51,639 bases of DNA. Origin: Bacteroidaceae bacterium (GTDB taxonomy: Bacteria > Bacteroidota > Bacteroidia > Bacteroidales > Bacteroidaceae). The DNA lies in contig JAGABW010000060.1 of the NCBI GenBank assembly GCA_017614465.1, positions 1-51,639 on the forward strand, read 5' to 3'. The notes below the pieces were generated by a model. The model was given only the letters and a program-made list of their open reading frames with translations, searched no databases and had not been told where the DNA came from. Below are positions 8,961 to 17,673 of this stretch, piece by piece. Each line of letters begins with the position of its first letter. Within the stretch, counting starts at the first letter, position 1. The position numbers and the translations under genes were made by a program.

Positions 8961-9377
8961 TTATTTATTCGACTTTAATGTCTCTTCTGGCATGGCAGAC
9001 ATGTCACCTTGAATAAACAGGCGTGTAAGGTCGTTCTTACAATTTGTAAACACCTGAATATATTTCTTGAATTTTCCAGGCATACGTCCTGTACCATCAT
9101 ATGTAATTCTGATTTCTCCAGAACCGCCAGGACTGATAAAGTCTTTCGTATAAGTAGCAGCAGTACAACCACATGCAGTGTGTACATAGTTGATAACTAA
9201 CTTAGATTTGCCTACATTAGTAAATCTGAACACACATGATTGAACCGGAGAGTCTTGTGAGAATGTACCGAAATCGACAGTTGTTTTATCAAACTTTATG
9301 ACAGGATATTTCTTTGCAGAAACTGATAATGATACTGTCAGAAGTGTTAATAACAAACAGAATACCTTGATTTTCAT
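8961..9377 (-). CDS. DUF1573 domain secreted protein
   Basis: The 138-residue protein starts with a clear Sec signal peptide (about residues 1-21, ending SVSA-KK). It continues with an immunoglobulin-like DUF1573 domain: the VIKFDKTTVDFGTF opening, then VFRFTNVGKSKLVINYVHTACGCTAA and GEIRITYDGTGRMPGKFKKYIQVFTN. The CGCT cysteine pair in the middle is typical of the family. It is probably periplasmic or cell-surface; its function is unknown. It lies 58 bases downstream of nadC on the same strand and probably shares its transcript, with the hairpin at 8851-8900 as the end. Confidence 0.85.
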   Translation of the reverse strand: MKIKVFCLLLTLLTVSLSVSAKKYPVIKFDKTTVDFGTFSQDSPVQSCVFRFTNVGKSKLVINYVHTACGCTAATYTKDFISPGGSGEIRITYDGTGRMPGKFKKYIQVFTNCKNDLTRLFIQGDMSAMPEETLKSNK

Positions 9378-9435
9378 ATCGTTAATTTGATTTGATTTAC
9401 AAATTTCTAAAATTCAGATTCTTGGATATTGCCTC

Positions 9436-10305
9436 TTAGACCTTTAGTTTGCTTGAATCCACAGCCTTAAAACTCATATCCAATCCTTTGACAGAATGTG
9501 TGAGAGCACCTACAGAGATGAAATCAACGCCAGCCTCTGCATAATCGCGAATAGTATCGTATGTGATACCACCAGAAGATTCGGTTTCGTACTTACCACC
9601 AATTAAAGCAACTGCTTTCTTGGTTTCCTCAGGAGTAAAGTTGTCGAGCATAATGCGGTTGACATTACCTACACGTAACACTTCGTTGAGTTCATTGAAA
9701 TCACGTACTTCGATTTCAATCTTGAGGTCTTTACCCTTCTCTTTCAGATATTCATGACATCTTACGATAGCATTTTCAATTCCGCCCGCAAAATCAATAT
9801 GGTTATCTTTCAGAAGAATCATGTCGAACAAACCAATACGGTGATTAGTTCCACCACCAATCTTTACGGCTTGTTTTTCAAGCATTCTCATGCCCGGAGT
9901 GGTCTTACGTGTGTCTAATATTCTTGTATGAGTACCTTCCAGTCTCTTGACATACTTATTTGTCATAGTGGCAATACCAGACATACGTTGAAGTATATTT
10001 AGCATAAGACGTTCAGTCTGTAAAAGACTTTGGATCTTACCTTTCACACTCATTACGATATCGCCAGGACGAACATGAGCACCATCGTGGATATAAACCT
10101 CTACCTGCATTGTTGGGTCGAAACGTTTAAACACTTCCTTTGCAATTTCTTCACCAGCAAATATACCTTCTTCTTTTATCAACAGTTTTGATTCACTGAC
10201 AGCATCTGCAGGAATACAACAAAGTGTTGTATGGTCACCATCACCTATATCCTCAGCAAAAGCGAGATCTATCAATTTGTCGTTTAGTTCTTCTACACTA
10301 AGCAT
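9436..10305 (-). CDS. nadC: Nicotinate-nucleotide pyrophosphorylase (carboxylating)
   Basis: This 289-residue cytoplasmic enzyme converts quinolinate and PRPP to nicotinate mononucleotide, CO2 and pyrophosphate in de novo NAD synthesis. The sequence shows the hallmarks of the family: ERLMLNILQRMSGIAT (98-113), TRKTTPGMR (132-140), GGGTNHRIGLFDMILLKDNH (from ~150), EIEVRDFNE, IMLDNF and the C-terminal ESSGGI / GVDFISVGALTHS block. Length is normal and no key residue is missing. The start is chosen at the first Met after a good minus-strand promoter, about 30 bases upstream. nadA and nadB are not in this window. Confidence 0.95.
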   Translation of the reverse strand: MLSVEELNDKLIDLAFAEDIGDGDHTTLCCIPADAVSESKLLIKEEGIFAGEEIAKEVFKRFDPTMQVEVYIHDGAHVRPGDIVMSVKGKIQSLLQTERLMLNILQRMSGIATMTNKYVKRLEGTHTRILDTRKTTPGMRMLEKQAVKIGGGTNHRIGLFDMILLKDNHIDFAGGIENAIVRCHEYLKEKGKDLKIEIEVRDFNELNEVLRVGNVNRIMLDNFTPEETKKAVALIGGKYETESSGGITYDTIRDYAEAGVDFISVGALTHSVKGLDMSFKAVDSSKLKV

Positions 10306-10335
10306 AATATTGTTTTTTAATTAATATGTGAGTTG

Positions 10336-10367
10336 CAAAAGTATACAAAACATTTGACGTAAACAAA
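10336..10367 (-). promoter_or_regulatory. Promoter of nadC
   Basis: On the minus strand TTTG (10367-10364), a 20-base spacer and TACTTTTG (10343-10336) match the Bacteroides promoter. It lies 30 bases upstream of the nadC ATG. Confidence 0.65.
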
Positions 10368-10490
10368 TATTTAAGTCTTTTTATGATTTCAATAATATCA
10401 CGTAATGCCTCTGAGGATATAAAAGTGAAAAATGGGGATGAAAAAATAAAGTAAGAGTTATGAAAATAACAAATAATTATTATCTTTGCA

Positions 10491-10498
10491 GTGGAATA
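10491..10498 (+). promoter_or_regulatory. -7 box of the AGCS symporter gene
   Basis: TATCTTTG followed by CAGTGG sits 63 bases before the ATG at 10562. No clear TTTG is found at the right distance upstream. Confidence 0.5.
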
Positions 10499-10561
10499 GA
10501 AATAAGGACTAATGATAAAACTAAATATTTATAATCAATATTCTATATAATTTAATTTTTA

Positions 10562-11935
10562 ATGGATAACATCACAAATATAATAAAAGATTTATGTGAC
10601 ATAATATGGGGATGGCCAATGATTCTTCTGTTGGTGGGTACTCATATATTCCTTACATTCAGACTGAAAATTCCACAACGCAAACTGTGGAAAGGAATCA
10701 AACTGTCCGTCTCATCCGATAAAGATTCAAAAGGAGACATCAACCAGTTTGGAGCATTAGCCACATCGTTGGCTGCAACGATCGGAACTGGTAACATTAT
10801 AGGTGTGGCAACCGCCGTGTCTTTAGGTGGTCCGGGAGCGATCTTCTGGTGCTGGCTTACTGGTTTGTTCGGTATAGCTACAAAATACGGAGAAGGATTG
10901 CTCGCCATAAAATATCGAGTAAGAAGATCTAACGGAAAAATGTCGGGAGGTCCGATGTATGTGCTTGAACGTGGATTAGGAATGAAATGGCTCGGTGTAC
11001 TGTTTTGTATATTTACTGCCATAGCTGCTTTCGGAATTGGTAATACAGTACAAGCCAACGCCATCGGAGAGAATGTCAGCAACATGATGAAAGACATTAT
11101 CGACGTTAACACATGTAAATGGATTGTCGGTACGATTATTGCATCAATCGTCGCAATTGTGATTATAGGCGGAGTGAAAAGTATTGCAAAATTCTGTTCA
11201 ATACTTATTCCTACAATGTCGGTCTTATATATCTTAGGATGTATTTACATTTTATGGGTAAACCACTCATATATTTGGGAAGCCATTTGCTGGATTGTTC
11301 AAGACGCCTTCTCATTAGAAGCAGCTACAGGCGGTACTGTGGGTTGCGCCATAATGACAACCATCCGATTCGGTGTTGCCCGAGGATTGTTCTCTAACGA
11401 ATCAGGTATGGGATCTGCCCCTATCATTGCTGCGGCTGCCCAAACCAAGAATCCTGTTCGCCAGGCTTTAATACAATCAACTGCCGCATTCTGGGACACA
11501 GCCGTAATATGCACTATTACTGGATTGGTAATCGTAACAAGTATCTTGGCTTATCCTGAGATTGATTTAAAAACGACATCTATACTCACAGAATTGGCAT
11601 TCAGTAAGATTCCATACGTAGGTTCCCCTATCCTTACTATAGGTATAATAACATTCGCTTTCTCAACAATAATAGGATGGGAATATTACGGAGAGCGTGC
11701 CATTGAATATCTTTTTGGTAACAAAGCCATCAAATTCTATAGAATAGCATGGGTTTTCCTTACAATTGTAGGATGTGTGCTCAATTTAGATCTTGTATGG
11801 TGTTGTGCCGATATGATGAACGCACTGATGGCTATCCCTAACTTGCTATCGTTGCTGCTATTATCGGGAGTATTGTCAAAAGAGACTCAATATTACCTGT
11901 GGAACAATCATATAGACGACAACATTGAATGTTAA
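10562..11935 (+). CDS. Alanine/glycine:cation (AGCS) symporter
   Basis: The 457-residue integral membrane protein has about ten hydrophobic segments. It shows AGCS family signatures: NQFGALATSLAATIGTGNIIGVATAVSLGGPGAIFWCW near residues 60-100, then TKYGEGLLAIKYR and GGPMYVLERGLG. The substrate/ion site region FGVARGLFSNESGMGSAPI and AFWDTAVICTITGLVI follow in the middle. It should take up alanine or glycine with sodium or protons across the inner membrane; the exact substrate cannot be read from sequence. It has its own upstream -7 box. The next gene starts 75 bases later and may be cotranscribed. Confidence 0.92.
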   Translation: MDNITNIIKDLCDIIWGWPMILLLVGTHIFLTFRLKIPQRKLWKGIKLSVSSDKDSKGDINQFGALATSLAATIGTGNIIGVATAVSLGGPGAIFWCWLTGLFGIATKYGEGLLAIKYRVRRSNGKMSGGPMYVLERGLGMKWLGVLFCIFTAIAAFGIGNTVQANAIGENVSNMMKDIIDVNTCKWIVGTIIASIVAIVIIGGVKSIAKFCSILIPTMSVLYILGCIYILWVNHSYIWEAICWIVQDAFSLEAATGGTVGCAIMTTIRFGVARGLFSNESGMGSAPIIAAAAQTKNPVRQALIQSTAAFWDTAVICTITGLVIVTSILAYPEIDLKTTSILTELAFSKIPYVGSPILTIGIITFAFSTIIGWEYYGERAIEYLFGNKAIKFYRIAWVFLTIVGCVLNLDLVWCCADMMNALMAIPNLLSLLLLSGVLSKETQYYLWNNHIDDNIEC

Positions 11936-12010
11936 CACAATGATTGCCAACTAAATTAAATCAAGGTTACAACTATCATTTATCCAACAATACAATAATT
12001 ATCCTACCTC

Positions 12011-14278
12011 ATGATTCAAGACCTCTGTATAATAATGCTCACTGCAGGTATCGTCAGTCTCCTGTTTAAGTTGTTCAGGCAACCAGTTGTGCTTGGATAT
12101 ATTGTGGCAGGACTGATAGCTGGCCCATACATGTTTGGTGAATCGTGGATAAGTGATAATGAGAGCGTTGAAACATGGGGTGAGATTGGAGTGCTTTTCC
12201 TTTTGTTTGCCATGGGACTTGAATTCAGTTTCAAGAAGCTGATACAGATTGGAAACACAGCCCTTATAGCGGCTGGTACAATCGTGGTAGGCATGATGTC
12301 GGTTGGTTTCCTAACAGGACGTTTAATGGGTTGGAGTGAGATGAATTCACTTTTCCTTGGAGGAATTCTGTGTATGTCATCCACCACAATTGTGTTTAAG
12401 GCCATAGAGGACATGAAAATGGGCGGACATAAATTTGCACATGTTGTGTTCGGCATATTAATCGTCGAAGACCTTTTCGCCGTTATTCTCATGGTTGTCC
12501 TATCGTCAATTGCAGTTAAAAAACAATTCGAAGGAACCGAGTTACTATTCGAGATAGGAAAATTAATAGGTTACCTCGTGTTGTGGTTTGTTGTAGGAAT
12601 AGCTATAATACCTTCATTTCTCAAGATATTCAGAAAACACCTGAACAACGAAACACTTACGATCTTTGCTATTGGACTGTGTCTGGGTATGGTGTTGTTG
12701 GCAATACAAGCGGGCTTCAGTAGTGCCCTCGGAGCATTTGTCATGGGAAGTGTTTTGGCTGAGACCATTGAGGCTGAACGTATCGAACATCTTATACAAC
12801 CAATAAAGAATGTGTTCGGAGCCATATTCTTCGTTTCTGTCGGCATGATGATTAATCCATCACTCTTAATAGATTACTGGTTGCCTATCATCATTATAAC
12901 ATTCATAGTCATATTCGGACAAATATTCTTTGGTTCAATCGGAACACTCCTTTCAGGACAATCACTCAAAGTATCTTTGCAAAGTGGTTTCTCATTGGTA
13001 CAAATCGGTGAATTTGCCTTTATCATTGCTGTGTTTGGACAAAACGCAGGCATTACTGATGCCAGCCTCTACCCTATCGTGGTTGCCGTATCTGTAATCA
13101 CGACATTTCTCACACCATATATCATGAAGATGTCAAAACCTGCCGAGCAATTGATAAACAGACATATCAGCAAGGGTACCAAAATGTTTCTTGAGAACTA
13201 TGCACAAAAACGCAATTCAGCCAAGACAGAAAGCACATGGAAGAAATATTTCAAGAAGGTGTCGGGAATTGTACTTATTGCAAGTATAATATGTATTTTT
13301 ATCTATATATTGTTCTTTCAATATGCTGCACCATTTATTCTTACAAAGTCGGAATGGTTTTGCAGTGTATTCAATGAGAAATGGGCTGACTTAATAACCA
13401 AAATCATCACTCTGGCAGCATTATTGATAGTATCTTCTCCTTTTCTATATTATATCGTTGCACGTTATCGTATATCGGACGAAGTGCGTGAATTATGGAA
13501 ACAGGGCAACCATCAAAAAGCATCACTTGCAGGATTATATCTTCTGCGATTGCTAATAGGTATGGCATTCATTGCCTATGCTTTATATAAGATATTCACC
13601 CTTACCACAGGTATGCTCTTCGGATTATCAATCATCTTGTTGATTATCATATCGTTCTCAAGAAGAATCAAACAACAATCACGTCGCTTAGAAGAAGGAT
13701 TCAGTACCAACCTCACTGCGCGAGAAGTTTCAGCCGATAAACAACGTCCGATTGGCAAACATTTTGTAAGCAAACTGCTTCCATACGATATACATATTTC
13801 CGACTTCACAGTACCAACGGAATCCGAGTTCAGTGGAAAGACACTGAGCCAGCTTAACATACGAAAAGAATCGGGAGTAAGTGTAATAAGAATTATCCGT
13901 GGAGGTGTTTTCACTAATATTCCGGGAGGCAACAAGCATGTGTATCCAGGCGACAGAATCGTCGTGGCTGGAAGCGACGAACAAATAGACAAATTCAGGA
14001 TTATGCTGGATAAAAGTCAGCATCCCGACAAGAACAAACATAATAATAAGGATAGGAATCACGTTACATTAGAAAACTTCGTGCTCGAAACCGGTAATCC
14101 TTTCATTGGAAAATCGATTGTAGAATCACAAATCCGAGAGAAAACCCAATGTCTGGTAATGGGAGTTGAACGCGACAACGTATATATCATGAATCCTGAA
14201 CCTACATTGGTGTTCATGGAAAACGACGTAATACTTGTTGCTGGTGAGACTGACAAATTAAGGGCATTCATAGGATAG
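12011..14278 (+). CDS. CPA2-family cation:proton antiporter with two RCK-C domains
   Basis: The 755-residue protein has an N-terminal Na+/H+ exchanger domain of about 12 membrane segments (residues ~1-385), with LGYIVAGLIAGP, FLLFAMGLEFSF and CMSSTTIVFKAIED. A second hydrophobic block follows (~415-560). Two cytoplasmic TrkA-C (RCK-C) domains end the protein at ~596-672 and ~687-755 (GKTLSQLNIRKESGVSVIRI...VYPGDRIVVAGSDEQ; GKSIVESQIREKTQCLVMGV...DVILVAGETDKL). There is no Rossmann TrkA-N domain, unlike KefB/KefC. It probably exports K+ or Na+ in exchange for protons and is gated by a ligand at the RCK-C domains. Ion and ligand are inferred. Confidence 0.9.
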   Translation: MIQDLCIIMLTAGIVSLLFKLFRQPVVLGYIVAGLIAGPYMFGESWISDNESVETWGEIGVLFLLFAMGLEFSFKKLIQIGNTALIAAGTIVVGMMSVGFLTGRLMGWSEMNSLFLGGILCMSSTTIVFKAIEDMKMGGHKFAHVVFGILIVEDLFAVILMVVLSSIAVKKQFEGTELLFEIGKLIGYLVLWFVVGIAIIPSFLKIFRKHLNNETLTIFAIGLCLGMVLLAIQAGFSSALGAFVMGSVLAETIEAERIEHLIQPIKNVFGAIFFVSVGMMINPSLLIDYWLPIIIITFIVIFGQIFFGSIGTLLSGQSLKVSLQSGFSLVQIGEFAFIIAVFGQNAGITDASLYPIVVAVSVITTFLTPYIMKMSKPAEQLINRHISKGTKMFLENYAQKRNSAKTESTWKKYFKKVSGIVLIASIICIFIYILFFQYAAPFILTKSEWFCSVFNEKWADLITKIITLAALLIVSSPFLYYIVARYRISDEVRELWKQGNHQKASLAGLYLLRLLIGMAFIAYALYKIFTLTTGMLFGLSIILLIIISFSRRIKQQSRRLEEGFSTNLTAREVSADKQRPIGKHFVSKLLPYDIHISDFTVPTESEFSGKTLSQLNIRKESGVSVIRIIRGGVFTNIPGGNKHVYPGDRIVVAGSDEQIDKFRIMLDKSQHPDKNKHNNKDRNHVTLENFVLETGNPFIGKSIVESQIREKTQCLVMGVERDNVYIMNPEPTLVFMENDVILVAGETDKLRAFIG

Positions 14279-14303
14279 AATTAACAATAAACAGAATACA
14301 GAT

Positions 14304-15467
14304 ATGGGAATTAAAAATATTATCAACATCATAAAGGATGTGAAGGCAGTTCAAAAACAACCTGCCATTCAAAACATATCAGACGCTGCAAAGAACGCAA
14401 ATTCATTAAATCTGAAAGCACTTGTAGAAGCGGCTTTAGAGAAAATCGGTCATGCCAACATTATCGTGGCTGGTAAGACTGGTGTGGGAAAATCCACTCT
14501 TGTAAACGCTGTGTTCCAAGGAAACCTTGCAGAAACAGGTGTGGGACGCCCTGTGACACAGAACATGAAAGAATATTCAAAAGAAGGAGAACCTGTACAT
14601 ATCTTCGACACAAAAGGATTTGAACTGGGTAACTACAAAGAAGTAATAAAAGAACTCAAAGGCGAAATCAATCGCCGCAAACAATTGGGTGACCCTAAAG
14701 AACAAATCCATTTAGGCTGGTTCTGCATCAGTAACGACGGAAAACGATTGGAAAGTGCCGAAACCGAATTCATAAACGAGTTATCAAAGGAAATCCCTAT
14801 TGTGGTGGTTCTAACTAAAACCGTTGACACCAAACTGGATTTCTATAATCTTGTGAAAAACGAGACACCAAAGGCCACAAACGTGATACGGGTATTGGCT
14901 CTGCCATATGAAACACCAATAGGTACAATACCTGCATTCGGTTTGGACGAGCTGATAGATCACAGTTATGAACTAATGCCAGATATTGCAAAAGCAGCAT
15001 TAGCCTCGAGCCAGAAAGTAAATACCCAGATAACAAAAAAAGCCGTTGACAAGGTTATTGCCATTGCAGCTGCCAGTGCGGCAACTATAGGAGCAACGCC
15101 AATCCCTTTTTCAGACGCGGTACTTCTCGCCCCAGTCCAGATAGGAATGATAGCAAGCATATGCAAGGTGATGAAGGTACCAGCCGATAAACAATTTATC
15201 ACAACATTAGTAAGTAGCGCAGCTGGAGTCATGGGAGCAACTGCAACCGGACGAACCATAGTAAGAGGACTTATTAAACTCATTCCAGAAGCAGGACTAA
15301 TAATAGGAGGCACAATAAGTGCTGCAACAGCAGGTATAGTCACATCGGGTATGGGATACGCCTTCTACAACTCAATAAGACTGCTTCAAGGACAAGGTAT
15401 TGACCTAAACGCAGCCAACCTTTCAAAGGAATTTACAGAACAACTTAAAAAAACCAAGTTGAAATAA
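14304..15467 (+). CDS. GTPase with C-terminal DUF697 membrane-associated domain
   Basis: The 387-residue protein has a Ras-like GTPase domain: G1 GKTGVGKST (57-65), a conserved Thr in GVGRPVTQN (~79-87) and G3 DTKG (102-105). The likely G4 is TKTVD (171-175), with spacing TKxxD instead of the usual N/TKxD. The C-terminal half (from ~245) is a hydrophobic alanine/glycine-rich DUF697 region (AIAAASAATIGATPIPFSDAVLLAPVQIGMI, then GAGLIIGG-type helices), like YcjF-type proteins. It may act at the inner membrane. It follows the antiporter by 25 bases, so a stress or ion-homeostasis link is possible but only inferred from position. No terminator is obvious in the 249 bases after it. Confidence 0.85.
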   Translation: MGIKNIINIIKDVKAVQKQPAIQNISDAAKNANSLNLKALVEAALEKIGHANIIVAGKTGVGKSTLVNAVFQGNLAETGVGRPVTQNMKEYSKEGEPVHIFDTKGFELGNYKEVIKELKGEINRRKQLGDPKEQIHLGWFCISNDGKRLESAETEFINELSKEIPIVVVLTKTVDTKLDFYNLVKNETPKATNVIRVLALPYETPIGTIPAFGLDELIDHSYELMPDIAKAALASSQKVNTQITKKAVDKVIAIAAASAATIGATPIPFSDAVLLAPVQIGMIASICKVMKVPADKQFITTLVSSAAGVMGATATGRTIVRGLIKLIPEAGLIIGGTISAATAGIVTSGMGYAFYNSIRLLQGQGIDLNAANLSKEFTEQLKKTKLK

Positions 15468-15654
15468 TATATAATTGTAAATAGCAGTTTCAGCAATCTG
15501 TTCATTCACAAAAAATGAGCATTACTTGTTGTGACATACTGTTGATTACACATTAACAATATATGGATAGCTTAATTATCCTTATATGTATAAGAACAAA
15601 CCATAAAAACAATCTGCAAAAACATGTAATCAATAGTAAAAAGTATAAAAATTA

Positions 15655-15685
15655 TTTGGTATATACAAAATAATATATAACTTTG
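15655..15685 (+). promoter_or_regulatory. Consensus promoter of the clpP-clpX-recQ operon
   Basis: TTTG (15655-15658), a 19-base spacer and TAACTTTG (15678-15685) match the Bacteroides consensus exactly, 31 bases upstream of the clpP ATG. The remaining bases from 15468 show only a weak GGATA/TATCC inverted repeat. Confidence 0.75.
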
Positions 15686-15716
15686 CGTAAGAATAACGAA
15701 CAAAGATTTTTGATTT

Positions 15717-16382
15717 ATGATTGAAGACTTTAGAAAATATGCCACAAAGCATATAGGAGTGAATAGCCAAGTTTTAGATGATGTAATTAAGGCGCAAGCA
15801 GGTTATCTTAACCCATATATATTGGAAGAACGTCAACTTAACGTAACACAATTAGATGTTTTTTCAAGACTGATGATGGACCGAATTATATTCTTAGGAA
15901 CTGAAATCAACGACTACACAGCAAACGTGTTACAAGCACAGATGCTTTACCTTGATTCTGTTGACAACGGAAAAGACATCAGTATATACATAAACTCACC
16001 AGGCGGAAGCGTGTATGCAGGATTGGGAATATACGACACAATGCAATTCATTTCCAGCGATGTACAAACCATATGTACTGGTATGGCTGCATCAATGGCT
16101 GCTGTATTACTTGTTGCAGGAAAAGAAGGCAAACGTTCTGCACTACCCCATTCACGCATCATGATACACCAACCAATGGGAGGCGCACAAGGTCAAGCCA
16201 GCGATATCGAAATTACAGCTCGTGAAATACAAAAATTAAAGAAAGAATTATACACAATCATAGCAGATCATTCACACCAGTCGTTCGATAAAGTTTGGGC
16301 TGACAGCGATAGAGACTATTGGATGACATCCGAAGAAGCCAAAGAATATGGCATGATAGACCAAGTATTAACTCGAAAATAA
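15717..16382 (+). CDS. clpP: ATP-dependent Clp protease proteolytic subunit
   Basis: The 221-residue serine protease forms the tetradecameric chamber that degrades proteins unfolded by ClpX. The catalytic triad is visible: Ser126 in TGMAASMAAV, His151 in RIMIHQPMGGA and Asp200 in DRDYWMTSEEAKEYG. YINSPGGSVYAGLGIYDTMQ forms the oxyanion and handle region. The N-terminus is about 30 residues longer than in Escherichia coli, common in Bacteroidota, and is not a typical cleavable propeptide that I can define. It lies 30 bases upstream of clpX and shares its promoter. Confidence 0.97.
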   Translation: MIEDFRKYATKHIGVNSQVLDDVIKAQAGYLNPYILEERQLNVTQLDVFSRLMMDRIIFLGTEINDYTANVLQAQMLYLDSVDNGKDISIYINSPGGSVYAGLGIYDTMQFISSDVQTICTGMAASMAAVLLVAGKEGKRSALPHSRIMIHQPMGGAQGQASDIEITAREIQKLKKELYTIIADHSHQSFDKVWADSDRDYWMTSEEAKEYGMIDQVLTRK

Positions 16383-16412
16383 TAAAGAGAAAAGAGTACT
16401 ATAAAAATAAGA

Positions 16413-17642
16413 ATGGATAAGATGAAACATTGTTCTTTCTGTGGCCGAAGCAATAATGAAGTCAACATGTTAATCACAGGTATCAACGGATGTATTTGTG
16501 ATGATTGCGCCCAGGAAGCCAACAAAGTAGTGATGGAGAACCGAAAGTCAACTAACAAGTTTGAAATCGGAACGTTACCTACACCTAAGGAAATTAAAGA
16601 ATATTTAGACCAATACGTCATCGGACAAGATGAAGCAAAAATCTCAATGTCGGTGGCTGTATATAATCATTATAAAAGACTACAATACGAACAAGGCAGA
16701 GACGATGCCAATGATGTTGAAATAGAAAAGTCTAACATCATCATGGTTGGTAGCACAGGAACCGGAAAAACTCTGTTGGCAAGAACTATAGCCAAAATGC
16801 TACTCGTTCCATTCACTATTGTCGATGCAACCGTATTGACAGAAGCAGGATATGTAGGAGAAGATGTAGAAAGTATTCTGTCACGACTTCTACAGGAATG
16901 CAACTACGATGCAAGCGTTGCCGAACGCGGAATCGTATTCATTGACGAGATTGATAAAATTGCACGCAAAAGCGACAATCCGTCAATCACAAGAGACGTA
17001 AGCGGAGAAGGAGTACAACAAGGACTGCTTAAATTACTTGAAGGCTCCGTAATCAATGTACCGCCATACGGAGGAAGAAAACACCCTGACCAGAAATTCA
17101 TACAGGTCAACACTAAAAACATCTTGTTTATCTGTGGAGGTGCTTTCGACGGAATAGAAAGACGAATCGCTCAAAGACTCAACACTCACGTGGTGGGATT
17201 TGATGCAGTAGAGAATACAGCAAAAGTCGACAAATCAAACTTAATGCAATATATTGCACCAATGGACCTCAAGGCATTCGGACTGATTCCTGAAATCATA
17301 GGACGACTCCCGATCCTGACACACCTTGAACCATTAGACCGCGATGCATTACGAAACATTCTTACAGAACCTAAGAACTCAATTATCAAACAATACACCA
17401 GATTGTTTGAAATTGACGGAACTAAACTCAAATTCCAACCAGAAGTTCTTGACTTCATTGTAGATAAAGCTATTGAATTCAAGTTGGGAGCACGAGGACT
17501 ACGTTCTATCGTAGAATCAATAATGATGGAAAAAATGTTTGAAACACCTTCATCTAAACCTAAGACACTAACCATCACACTTGAATATGCCAAGAAACAA
17601 ATAGACAAGGTTGCGAGCAAAATTGCAAATTCACAACAATAG
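16413..17642 (+). CDS. clpX: Clp protease ATP-binding subunit ClpX
   Basis: The 409-residue AAA+ unfoldase has an N-terminal zinc-binding domain with Cys7, Cys10, Cys29 and Cys32. Walker A is GSTGTGKT (113-120), Walker B is [10 protein letters not shown]. The pore loop is in the [10 protein letters not shown] segment, and sensor and arginine-finger regions ([29 protein letters not shown]) follow. It selects, unfolds and feeds substrates to ClpP. The clpP-clpX order with a 30-base gap is the standard arrangement; recQ follows 31 bases later. Confidence 0.97.
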   Translation: MDKMKHCSFCGRSNNEVNMLITGINGCICDDCAQEANKVVMENRKSTNKFEIGTLPTPKEIKEYLDQYVIGQDEAKISMSVAVYNHYKRLQYEQGRDDANDVEIEKSNIIMVGSTGTGKTLLARTIAKMLLVPFTIVDATVLTEAGYVGEDVESILSRLLQECNYDASVAERGIVFIDEIDKIARKSDNPSITRDVSGEGVQQGLLKLLEGSVINVPPYGGRKHPDQKFIQVNTKNILFICGGAFDGIERRIAQRLNTHVVGFDAVENTAKVDKSNLMQYIAPMDLKAFGLIPEIIGRLPILTHLEPLDRDALRNILTEPKNSIIKQYTRLFEIDGTKLKFQPEVLDFIVDKAIEFKLGARGLRSIVESIMMEKMFETPSSKPKTLTITLEYAKKQIDKVASKIANSQQ

Positions 17643-17673
17643 TAAATTGTAAAGATAATAACCTTATATAGTT

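Noticed and set aside
12016-12492. A 158-codon minus-strand open frame opposite the antiporter
   Set aside because: Proline/threonine-rich translation of the complement of membrane helices; a shadow of the real gene.
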